A stretch of 64,000 bases of DNA from Fibrisoma montanum (GTDB lineage Bacteria > Bacteroidota > Bacteroidia > Cytophagales > Spirosomataceae). The DNA is taken from positions 620,001 through 684,000 of the forward strand of contig NZ_QXED01000004.1 of NCBI RefSeq assembly GCF_003583365.1. The letters run 5' to 3'. The notes beneath the pieces are model-generated. The model did not search any database. It worked only from the letters and a program-made list of their open reading frames with translations, and had not been told where the DNA came from. Shown here piece after piece: positions 1 through 7,895 of this stretch. The position numbers and the translations under genes were made by a program. Each line of letters starts with the position of its first letter. The first letter of the stretch is position 1.

Positions 1-30
1 CAATTAACTAGTATAGGTATAGTTGCAGTG

Positions 31-67
31 CAGAAAGCCTGGGTTGGACCCAGGCTTTCTGCGTTTT
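31..67 (+). terminator. Intrinsic terminator of an upstream gene outside the window
   Basis: A perfect 13-bp stem (31-43 with 49-61) around a 5-base loop is followed by a T run at 63-67. It probably ends a rightward gene lying left of the window. Confidence 0.75.
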
Positions 68-141
68 TAACCGCAAATCAGAGCGGTTTAATCCTAACAA
101 GCCTTTTAGTAAATATGCCTTCTTATATGATAAACAAAGCA

Positions 142-149
142 TAGTTTTG
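142..149 (+). promoter_or_regulatory. Possible -7 element before the T9SS cargo gene
   Basis: TAGTTTTG matches the Bacteroidota -7 consensus TAnnTTTG and lies 50 bases before the start at 200. No TTG is visible at the right -33 spacing, so this is a weak call. Confidence 0.3.
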
Positions 150-199
150 TTATTGTACCTGTTAAAATCTGCCCACTGTAGAACAGGCTTTGAAACTTT

Positions 200-3100
200 A
201 TGGGAAAATCTTTACGCTGTCTGCAGCTGCTCCTTACAATTACTTTATCCTTCCCGGTTGTTGCTCAAACAGCCTCAGGCCCATCACTTACTTACGCACA
301 GGTTGTTAATAGATTACAGCGGGCGTCGCAGGCGTACGCACCGACCTACGATGGCAACATGATCGTGGCTTATTTCTACGCCGATGGTGTTGGGCCGAGC
401 ATTAAAAACTGGAACCTGCAGGTGACTAAATACCTGACGAATGGCCGGGTAGCCTATAGTCAGGTGACGACGCTGCCCAAAACCATCAGCGGAACCGTTG
501 CGGTGGTTGAGGCTACCGATCGCTCCGTCATCATTAGCGGCAACGGCACCACGTATGCCTACGCCCCCGGTAATACCGCCAAACTTAAATGGATGAGGCC
601 GTATCGAGGGTCTGTACTGTATCCGACGCCGGATGGCGGGGTGCTGCTGACCAACCCAAATCCGGGCGATCCGGACCGGGGAACCAATACTAAACTGTCG
701 GCCAAAGGGGAACTGGAGTGGCAATTAAACAGCAACTACCTTATCGCTACGACCGATGGAGGATACGTTCGGTATGACGGCAACGGCGGCCTGACCAAAC
801 TGGATGGCCAGCGTCAGCAGCAATGGCAAGTCAACGAAACGGCCGCTTTTGCTCAGGCCGTTTCCGATGGTGTCGTCTATCGTACGAATGATAAGCTGGT
901 GAAGGTAAACAACGCCGGCAAGGAAGCCTGGCGATACACGGTTCCCGGCGACGCATCCCTGCGGCCCATCAAAGTGGTGGAAACCGCTGATGGTGGTATC
1001 GTTTTCTCCAGCGATCAGACCTATAAACTGACTAAGGCTGGTACGCTACAATGGCAGAACCCGGTTCGGGAGGTAATGCAGACCACGATTGATGGTGGGC
1101 TGCTCTGCCTGCTGCGCGACCGGCCGGTGAGCGAAGCCAGCACGACAGGTTACACACTGAGTAAGCTAACCAGTGCGGGCAATACGGCTTGGCAGCGGTT
1201 CATCAGTGGGCAGCTTGATGAAGATCTGAACGGCATGCGGGGCGTAGCCAGTGCCTATCAGTCGCGCCACGGCGACTACTGGTTCCTGACCGAAACGGCT
1301 TCCGTGCCGGCGAATCAATACACCAGTAACCTGGTTATTTCGCGTCTATGCCGTGACTTTTTGAAAATATACGCCACCGCCGGCCTCGCAACCGGTATTG
1401 TTCCTTTCGAGAAAGACACAACCATAACGGTTTGCCGGGCTGACTCCGTGGGTCTTGGTTTTACGGATGAAAACACGGTTCCTGGGTTGGTGTTCCAGTG
1501 GAAACTGAACGGAGCTCCCATTGCAAGCACACCAAGAGGTCTCTTGCGGGCAAGAGAGGCAGGCACGTACCTGGTGCAGGCTGCTGATTCATCCTGTGGG
1601 GTTACGGATACCTCTCCGACGCTGACAATTGCCCAGAACCCATCTCCCAGAGTAACGCTGACGGGCTCCAGCTTTTTCTGTTCGGGTGGCTCCATTACGT
1701 TATCGGCAACCGGCAGCAACGGTACCGGTGCTTACCAATATCAATGGTCGAAGAACAACAAGCCGATCAGCACCAGCGCCACCATCTCCGTATCGGAAGC
1801 GGGCCAGTACAGCGTAACGGCCAGCGATGATGGTGGCTGCGCCAGCACACCCGCCGTTATTCTCGTCGCCGAAAACCCGGCCATTGCGGTTTCTATTGCG
1901 GGAGCCGATTACTTCTGCCCCAGCGCATCGAGCCGTTTGTCGGCAGTCGTATCGGGCGGAACGCCGGGATTCCGGTACCAATGGAAACGGAATGGTGAGC
2001 TACTGGCGGCCCGGAACGTGAATTTCTCGGCCGACCGGGCGGGGGCGTATACCGTTGAGGTGACAGACAGTCGAAATTGCCCGGTTGAGTCAAAAACACT
2101 CGTTGTTACGGAGGTGCCTGCGCTGACGCTAACGGCTGGAACCAGCACCACGCTGACGGGCACTGAAACCTATAAGTTGACCAACGTAACGACGGCCAGT
2201 GGGGGAGCGGCCCCTTATTCCTACCAATGGACAACGAGTCAGGCGTCTGTGCCGGGCAACGGTTCAACGGCAGCTCAGCCCACTTTAGGACCGTTTACGG
2301 CCACTACAGATATTCAGCTTATTGTCACAGATACAAAAGGGTGTAGCCAGACGGCCGTGTCGAAAGTGACGTATAAACCCTGTACGATGGAAGCAGCCAT
2401 TAATGGACAGAATTACTACTGTACCGGAACGACGACGTCGCTTACCCTGGCGATCAGCAACGGCAATGCACCCTTCAAAACGATCTGGCAGGGCAACGAA
2501 ATTGTGCTCAATACGAATACCTACTCGCAGGTTTACCAAAACCCGACTACGCTGACCGCCGATATTACGGACAGCAAAGGGTGTACGGCCAAGGCAAAAG
2601 ATGTTGTCGTGACGGAAGCTCCTCGTCCTACGGCGACCATTACCGGCCAAATGGTATTCTGTAAGGGCAGTTCGACCCAGTTGTCGGCGGTCGTAAGCGG
2701 TGGTAAAGCTCCGTATACGTATGAATGGAGGCAGGTCGGAACGGCTGCTAATCCGACCGGTCCCAGCGTAGCGACCACCGGAACGTATGGTGCCACGGCC
2801 GCGGGCGCTTTTGTAGTAACCGTAAAGGATGCCAACGGCTGCGATAACGTATCGCCCAGCGTGACGCTGACGCACAAAGCGCCCGACCTTGATGCTAAAA
2901 TCACCGCGAATGGTCCGACGGAAGTGTATCTGCCCGCCAGCGTAACGCTTACTGCCAACACAGGAACCGGATTGACGTACCAGTGGCAGAAAAATGGCCA
3001 GGATATGGCCGGTGCCGTTACGCCCTCCATCTCAACAACGCAGACCGGCAGTTACGTGGTGAAGGTTTCGCAGGATGGCTGTACCCTGGCATCGCCGGCC

Positions 3101-3409
3101 CTGGAAGTGAAAGTGCTGACTCCACTGGCTCTTGAGCCTACCGCTCCGCCGGTTCAGTTTACGGTGTTCCCTAACCCGGTTGAAACCACCTGCCAGGTAA
3201 CTATCCAGACCGATAAGGCGTCGCCGGTTACGGTATCAGTTTATAACCTGATGGGACAGCGGGTACAGACTATTCAGATTAATACCCGTTCAACTACCCA
3301 CGACGTACTGTTGAATCTGAGTGCTCAGTCAACGGGTACGTACGTAATTGATGTTAAAGCCGGCGCGGCAACCGCCCGTAAACGACTGATCAAAATTGCC
3401 GGTCGTTGA
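200..3409 (+). CDS. T9SS-exported multidomain surface protein (type A sorting domain)
   Basis: A 1069-residue secreted protein. It opens with a signal peptide (about residues 1-23, ending VVAQ). Residues 25-390 look like a beta-propeller-type region with repeated DGG motifs (TPDGGVLL, TTDGGYV, TADGGIV). Residues 400-970 hold at least six Ig/PKD-like modules, each with a Cys near its start, a YQW or similar core strand and a closing DSxGC/DxxGC motif. The last 80 residues (from FTVFPNPV, through YNLMGQRV, to the end) are a type IX secretion sorting domain. The family is exported by the SprA translocon and then processed or anchored at the surface. Ligand is unknown; adhesin or extracellular scaffold is inference. 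Confidence 0.85.
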   Translation: MGKSLRCLQLLLTITLSFPVVAQTASGPSLTYAQVVNRLQRASQAYAPTYDGNMIVAYFYADGVGPSIKNWNLQVTKYLTNGRVAYSQVTTLPKTISGTVAVVEATDRSVIISGNGTTYAYAPGNTAKLKWMRPYRGSVLYPTPDGGVLLTNPNPGDPDRGTNTKLSAKGELEWQLNSNYLIATTDGGYVRYDGNGGLTKLDGQRQQQWQVNETAAFAQAVSDGVVYRTNDKLVKVNNAGKEAWRYTVPGDASLRPIKVVETADGGIVFSSDQTYKLTKAGTLQWQNPVREVMQTTIDGGLLCLLRDRPVSEASTTGYTLSKLTSAGNTAWQRFISGQLDEDLNGMRGVASAYQSRHGDYWFLTETASVPANQYTSNLVISRLCRDFLKIYATAGLATGIVPFEKDTTITVCRADSVGLGFTDENTVPGLVFQWKLNGAPIASTPRGLLRAREAGTYLVQAADSSCGVTDTSPTLTIAQNPSPRVTLTGSSFFCSGGSITLSATGSNGTGAYQYQWSKNNKPISTSATISVSEAGQYSVTASDDGGCASTPAVILVAENPAIAVSIAGADYFCPSASSRLSAVVSGGTPGFRYQWKRNGELLAARNVNFSADRAGAYTVEVTDSRNCPVESKTLVVTEVPALTLTAGTSTTLTGTETYKLTNVTTASGGAAPYSYQWTTSQASVPGNGSTAAQPTLGPFTATTDIQLIVTDTKGCSQTAVSKVTYKPCTMEAAINGQNYYCTGTTTSLTLAISNGNAPFKTIWQGNEIVLNTNTYSQVYQNPTTLTADITDSKGCTAKAKDVVVTEAPRPTATITGQMVFCKGSSTQLSAVVSGGKAPYTYEWRQVGTAANPTGPSVATTGTYGATAAGAFVVTVKDANGCDNVSPSVTLTHKAPDLDAKITANGPTEVYLPASVTLTANTGTGLTYQWQKNGQDMAGAVTPSISTTQTGSYVVKVSQDGCTLASPALEVKVLTPLALEPTAPPVQFTVFPNPVETTCQVTIQTDKASPVTVSVYNLMGQRVQTIQINTRSTTHDVLLNLSAQSTGTYVIDVKAGAATARKRLIKIAGR

Positions 3410-3433
3410 GTAGATCATGACTTACTATTGTCG

Positions 3434-3468
3434 GTTCGGTACCTGATGCAGGTACCGAACTTTTTTTT
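3434..3468 (+). terminator. Terminator of the T9SS cargo gene
   Basis: An 11-bp perfect stem (3434-3444 with 3450-3460), 5-base loop and eight T residues (3461-3468), starting 25 bases after the stop codon. Confidence 0.9.
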
Positions 3469-3505
3469 GCCCGGTATCGGATAAAAGCAAATTGTAGTTG
3501 AACGA

Positions 3506-3534
3506 TTGAGTAAATTAACGAGTCTTTATCTTTG
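3506..3534 (+). promoter_or_regulatory. Bacteroidota-type promoter for the SGNH hydrolase gene
   Basis: TTG at 3506-3508, an 18-base spacer and TATCTTTG at 3527-3534 fit the consensus TTG-N17-23-TAnnTTTG exactly. The start codon at 3585 lies 50 bases downstream, and a strong terminator separates the promoter from the previous gene. Confidence 0.7.
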
Positions 3535-3584
3535 AAAAAGTTTACAACTGATGAATCCATCGGCTGATTGCGATGTGAACCGTT

Positions 3585-4844
3585 ATGAGTAAAAGTCAAG
3601 TTTTACTGATCTATCTATTAATTAGTTTATTACTGCTCAGTGTTGCCTTATTCCGACAAACGTTCTTTCACCAAAGTAGCTGGGGGCCATTTGCCTTTGT
3701 AAGTTGTGTTGTAGCCGCATTTTTAATTGTAGCCTACGTAGTCAGTCAATGGACCCGCCGGCGATTCCGCTGGATTGTGTTGGGCTGGTTACTGGCAGAG
3801 GGAGTCGTTTGGCTAACGGTTTATTATACGTGTCGGGAGCAGATTTACCATCCGTTTACCTATGCGCTGGCCGGCAAGCTATACCGGGGGGGCGGCTCGG
3901 GCGTAATGCATAACAACGCCATCCAGGCCGATCCCAATCTGGCCGTTTATGACAAAGGATTAATCTACAGGCTTAAGTCAGGCGTTGGGCAGTTCAGTAA
4001 CCTGGAGTTCTCGACTACGTACCGGGTCAACTCAATGGGACTTCGGGACGATGAGCGTTCGCTGCAACACCCCGAAGTGATACTGCTGGGCGACTCTTAC
4101 ACGATGGGCTGGGGGGTTGAGCAGGAACAGACATTTGCGCAGCAACTCGAACAACGAATTAAAGTGCCCGTGCTGAACGCGGGCATTTCGTCTTTTGGTA
4201 CCGCTCGGGAACTGATGCTGTTGCGTCGCCTGAATCGAAGAGACTGCAAAGCGGTGTATCTCCAGTACTGCGAAAACGATTTAGGCGAAAACCGTCAATA
4301 CGTTACCAACGACTCGCTGTTTTATACTCAGCAGCAGTATGAAAACACCGTACGCGCCAACACGATTAATCGGTGGTTTTTTCCCTTTAAACTATCGTTC
4401 ATTGTTGTGCAGGGTGCTCTTCGTCGGGCGCTGGCTGCTCGTGCGCAGGCGTCAGAATCCGGGCAAACAGCCGTTCAGGCAGCGACTACTCCGGTGGTAA
4501 CTTCAGCAACTGGCGCCGAAATCGATCAGCGGAGTGTTCATACTCAACATTTTGTTGACATCTTGTCAAAAATCCAGCAGGTATTCGACGGGCCGATCGT
4601 GGTATTTGAACTGTCTCCGCACGGTTATTTCAGCGATTTAACGCAGCAACTACCCACTCAAGTAGCGGCCCGGGCTTTGCAGAACGTACGCTTCATACGA
4701 ACAGATACGTTGCTTAGGGCCGACCACTATCTGATGCTCGACGCCCATCTCAACCCATCGGGCCATGCTATAGTCGCTGATCTGCTGGCGAAGGACTATG
4801 AGCGGTTGAGGGAAGTCAATACTATGGCATCAATAAAAAGATAA
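3585..4844 (+). CDS. Membrane-anchored SGNH/GDSL-type hydrolase
   Basis: A 419-residue protein with three predicted N-terminal membrane segments (about residues 5-27, 33-55 and 62-82) and a large soluble part. The motif LLGDSYTMGWG near residue 167 is SGNH block I (GDS, nucleophile Ser). A block III-like Asn occurs in YLQYCENDLGENRQ, and the closing DAHLNPSGHA supplies the Asp and His of the last block. Such enzymes typically act as esterases or acyltransferases on extracytoplasmic glycans or lipids; the substrate cannot be read here. It has its own promoter and is convergent with the DJ-1/PfpI gene. Confidence 0.75.
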   Translation: MSKSQVLLIYLLISLLLLSVALFRQTFFHQSSWGPFAFVSCVVAAFLIVAYVVSQWTRRRFRWIVLGWLLAEGVVWLTVYYTCREQIYHPFTYALAGKLYRGGGSGVMHNNAIQADPNLAVYDKGLIYRLKSGVGQFSNLEFSTTYRVNSMGLRDDERSLQHPEVILLGDSYTMGWGVEQEQTFAQQLEQRIKVPVLNAGISSFGTARELMLLRRLNRRDCKAVYLQYCENDLGENRQYVTNDSLFYTQQQYENTVRANTINRWFFPFKLSFIVVQGALRRALAARAQASESGQTAVQAATTPVVTSATGAEIDQRSVHTQHFVDILSKIQQVFDGPIVVFELSPHGYFSDLTQQLPTQVAARALQNVRFIRTDTLLRADHYLMLDAHLNPSGHAIVADLLAKDYERLREVNTMASIKR

Positions 4845-4845
4845 T

Positions 4846-4869
4846 GCCCGAAACGATAACGCTCCGGGC
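4846..4869. terminator. Possible bidirectional hairpin between convergent genes
   Basis: An imperfect 10-bp stem (8 pairs) with an ATAA loop lies immediately after the stop of the SGNH hydrolase gene and 31 bases past the stop of the converging gene. There is no strong T run, so this is tentative. Confidence 0.35.
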
Positions 4870-4900
4870 TATACATCTGATTTGAGGTTTGCCCCTCAGT

Positions 4901-5476
4901 TTATGCCTGCTGCTGCTGGCGGTTGTGCACCCCTTCACTAATCTCTTCGATCATCTTCCGATTAAAGGCCGGAATGTCATCGGGCTTACGGCTGGTCACC
5001 AGACCCATATCGGTCACTACTTCCTGATCAACCCAATTGGCACCTGCGTTCCGCAGATCGGTCTGAAGCGAGGGGTATGACGTTATCTTCCGACCCCGCA
5101 CTACGTCCGCTTCAATAAGCATCATGGGGGCATGACAGATGGCAGCTACCGGTTTTTTCTGATCAAAAAAGCTTTTGACAAACTGAACCGCTTTGGTTTC
5201 CATCCGGAGTTTGTCGGGGTTCATAACCCCACCCGGGAGCAGCAGAGCGTCGTACTGATTTGGATCGGCCGCATCAACCGATAAATCAACCGGGAAACTG
5301 TCGCCCCAATCGGTTTCATCCCACGCTTTAATTTCACCACCTTTCGGTGCAATCAGGTGAACGGTCGCACCGGCCTCTTCGAGGGCCTTCCGTGGTTCCG
5401 TGTACTCGACCTGTTCAAAGCCTTCGGTCATCAGCGCGGCAATTTTCTTGCCCTGAAGCTTTTTCTGGTTTTCCAT
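4901..5476 (-). CDS. DJ-1/PfpI family protein (glutamine amidotransferase-like)
   Basis: A 191-residue cytoplasmic protein of the DJ-1/ThiJ/PfpI superfamily. The nucleophile elbow is AICHAP (Cys114, His115), and the N-terminal half carries the Rossmann-like start KIAALMTEGFEQVEY with the conserved Glu, then LLLPGG near residue 80. Characterised relatives such as PfpI and YhbO act as stress-related deglycases or peptidases. The protein is full length for the YhbO group. It is the last gene of a leftward series following the outer-membrane barrel gene, about 100 bases away, so it may be transcribed alone. Confidence 0.88.
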   Translation of the reverse strand: MENQKKLQGKKIAALMTEGFEQVEYTEPRKALEEAGATVHLIAPKGGEIKAWDETDWGDSFPVDLSVDAADPNQYDALLLPGGVMNPDKLRMETKAVQFVKSFFDQKKPVAAICHAPMMLIEADVVRGRKITSYPSLQTDLRNAGANWVDQEVVTDMGLVTSRKPDDIPAFNRKMIEEISEGVHNRQQQQA

Positions 5477-5576
5477 ACGTTTTGAGTGATTTTAGGTTTT
5501 TAAGGTTAACCTATAGTTTCACTAGATGTTTTGGCTGGTGCGGCAAGGACCTAACGCTCAGGTACCTTTTGAGCCG

Positions 5577-6224
5577 TTAACGGGTTCGATTACGACCGAA
5601 GGTGTACCCGACGCCAACGTTAAAACTCAGCCCCATTTTGACGGCTTCGTGGACCTGGCGCTCGCCGTTTGAGCCGGTATAGGCGAACTCGTTGTTTTGA
5701 AGTGAACTGGCCACATCATACCAGTAGCGGGTCGATAGTTCAACGTTGAACCCGGTGGTTCGGCCGAGGTACTGGCGGTAATACAGCCCAGGGCCGACCG
5801 TAAACGTAGTGTAGTTCACCGAGGCATTAGTGCCTTCGAAGTCGACGTTGAAGCGGTGAGCTTTAAATTCCATGCGTGCGTCGAGGGTGGGTGTCAGGCG
5901 GTAGCCAACGCCGAAGCCGGTAGTCCAGGGAATCTTGATAGTCGCTTTCTGGGCGGTCTGCTCGGGCGATTTAGTGTATTCGGGATACGTCAGAAAGCCA
6001 CCGTGCGAATATTCCAGCGTGAGCCGATTCCCGGCATAATAAACACCGTTGATGTTGAAGCCTCCGAAAACAATGGGCTGAACCAGCTTGGAGCCCAGCG
6101 TGAAGGTGTTGGCGTACCGTAGCGACCGGGCTGGTTTGGCCTGTACGTTCGTAAGGGTGTCCTGGGCCAGCACGGAGCCAAAAGTGAGCAGCATGAATGT
6201 AGTAGTAAGCAGGAGCGTTTTCAT
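5577..6224 (-). CDS. Outer-membrane beta-barrel protein
   Basis: A 215-residue protein. The start at 6224 was chosen because MKTLLLTTTFMLLTFGSVLAQ is a clean signal peptide; an upstream in-frame ATG at 6278 would place 18 charged or polar residues before it. The mature part has alternating hydrophobic strands and ends in a typical barrel closing strand (SFNVGVGYTFGRN). No enzymatic motif is present. It lies 119 bases downstream of the LytS-type kinase gene in the same direction, so shared transcription is possible but not shown. Confidence 0.75.
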   Translation of the reverse strand: MKTLLLTTTFMLLTFGSVLAQDTLTNVQAKPARSLRYANTFTLGSKLVQPIVFGGFNINGVYYAGNRLTLEYSHGGFLTYPEYTKSPEQTAQKATIKIPWTTGFGVGYRLTPTLDARMEFKAHRFNVDFEGTNASVNYTTFTVGPGLYYRQYLGRTTGFNVELSTRYWYDVASSLQNNEFAYTGSNGERQVHEAVKMGLSFNVGVGYTFGRNRTR

Positions 6225-6343
6225 AGCGATTCTGTGTTGTGATTGTTCGCTACAAAGGTTGCTCGGCTGGCTACCCACTTTCCATGACGTCGGTTAAGAA
6301 CGTAAGCCGGTTTCTTGACTTGGGTTAAGAAAGGCCATACTTG

Positions 6344-7708
6344 TCAGGCAACCTTACCGACCGCTACGCTATGGGGCGTTTGCAACAGAGGCACCGTTAC
6401 CCGAAACCAGCCGTCAATTTCTTCAAAGAGCGGAGCTGGTTGGTTCATAAGCCGGTATTTGACCGTGATGTTCGACAGCCCAACCCCGTTCGACTCTACC
6501 CGCAGCATCTTGCGTTGCAGGGTGTTTTCCACAATCAGATTCCTGTCGTCAATCCGTAGGCGGATGCAAAGCGGGCGTTCCGGCAGCACGACATTGTGTT
6601 TGACGGCGTTCTCGACCAGCAACTGCAGGGTAAGCGGGGGGAGCAACCAGTCTTTGGCCGCTTCGTCGATGTTGGTTTCGAGGGTAATGGTGTTGCCATG
6701 GCGGGTTTGAAGCAGGTGGAAATACGAACTCAGGAACCGTAGTTCGATTCGCAGGGTCGTCAGCTCCGTTTCATTACTACGCAGCAGATAGCGGTACACA
6801 CTCGACAGTTCATCGACAAAATCACTGGCCTGCCCGGGGCTTTCGTCAATAAGCGAAGACAGCGTATTGAGACTATTGAACAGGAAATGCGGGTTAATCT
6901 GACTTTGCAGCGCCCGCATCTGAACCTCCGTTTTTTCCTGCTGCATCCGCTGGAGCGTAAGATCGGCTTCGAGATGCTCCCGATAGCGCTGTTCCCGCTC
7001 CCGTTCCAGGTCTTTCTCGATTACCGCCTTCCGGACAGCTTCGCGCCGGTGGCGGTAGGAGATTCCCAACGAAAAGAAAATCAGGTCCAGCACTACGCCC
7101 GTCTGGACAAACAGATCCGGATGCTGCCAGAAGGGTAGTTCCAGACTCAGGTCCGGCGACCGAAGCAGCAGCAGGAACGTAACGGAGTGGTTGATGAGCA
7201 GCGAAGCCGTACCGGCCACGAAAAACCGGGCGACAAGGTCTTTGGACCGGTAGAACGTAGCAACGATGTAGATGCCCACAGCCAGCAGCGAGAGACGTAC
7301 CGGCTGGAGCAGAATTTCGTGCAGGCTGGTTTGCCAAAAGTCAGTAAAAAGGTAGATATACGTTTTGATCACGCAATAGCTTACCAGCAGGCACTGAACG
7401 ATGAGAATCCACCGCAGCAGACGGGGACGACCGCGCAAATCCAGAAAAATCTTGGCCAGCTCCAGGTACAGGATGTATCCCGTGTACGACAAAAAAAGCT
7501 TATTGACGTTGGCAATGTTTCGGGGCAGTTCGAAATGATTGACCAGGAAGTAGGCGGCCCAGACCAGGGTGTAAATTGAATACAGACCGTAAATGCGTTC
7601 GCGGTACATGAACCACTGTACGGAATTTGCCAGAAACATAGCCAGCACCATGCCCAGAAATAGCGGAGACCAGGCTTCAAAAGTCATCGATAACAGATTG
7701 GCGTACAA
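6344..7708 (-). CDS. LytS/YehU-type sensor histidine kinase
   Basis: A 454-residue membrane kinase. About seven hydrophobic segments fill residues 1-215 (7TMR-DISM-like sensor region), followed by a coiled coil (about 215-265, rich in Glu and Arg). The phosphoacceptor motif INPHFLFNSLNTL has its His at residue 274, as in the His_kinase family of LytS and YehU. The ATP-binding region includes LQLLVENAVKHN and a short G box (GVGLSNI). Its partner would be a LytTR response regulator, but none is encoded nearby. An internal start at 7687 (MTFEAW) is an alternative. Confidence 0.85.
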   Translation of the reverse strand: MYANLLSMTFEAWSPLFLGMVLAMFLANSVQWFMYRERIYGLYSIYTLVWAAYFLVNHFELPRNIANVNKLFLSYTGYILYLELAKIFLDLRGRPRLLRWILIVQCLLVSYCVIKTYIYLFTDFWQTSLHEILLQPVRLSLLAVGIYIVATFYRSKDLVARFFVAGTASLLINHSVTFLLLLRSPDLSLELPFWQHPDLFVQTGVVLDLIFFSLGISYRHRREAVRKAVIEKDLEREREQRYREHLEADLTLQRMQQEKTEVQMRALQSQINPHFLFNSLNTLSSLIDESPGQASDFVDELSSVYRYLLRSNETELTTLRIELRFLSSYFHLLQTRHGNTITLETNIDEAAKDWLLPPLTLQLLVENAVKHNVVLPERPLCIRLRIDDRNLIVENTLQRKMLRVESNGVGLSNITVKYRLMNQPAPLFEEIDGWFRVTVPLLQTPHSVAVGKVA

Positions 7709-7895
7709 CGGAATTTACGGCACAACGAAATTGCTAATAAAAGCAGTTACCACCGGAACCGATTGAGTAAATGGTTGTCGTTTGGCCATCCATCTTAGGT
7801 GTATTTTCTTCGGTGGGCAATCCTTTATTCGGCTTCTCGCCATTGCGATGCGATTTTATTTTAAATTTAGACGTTTTGTCATAACAACCTGCTGC

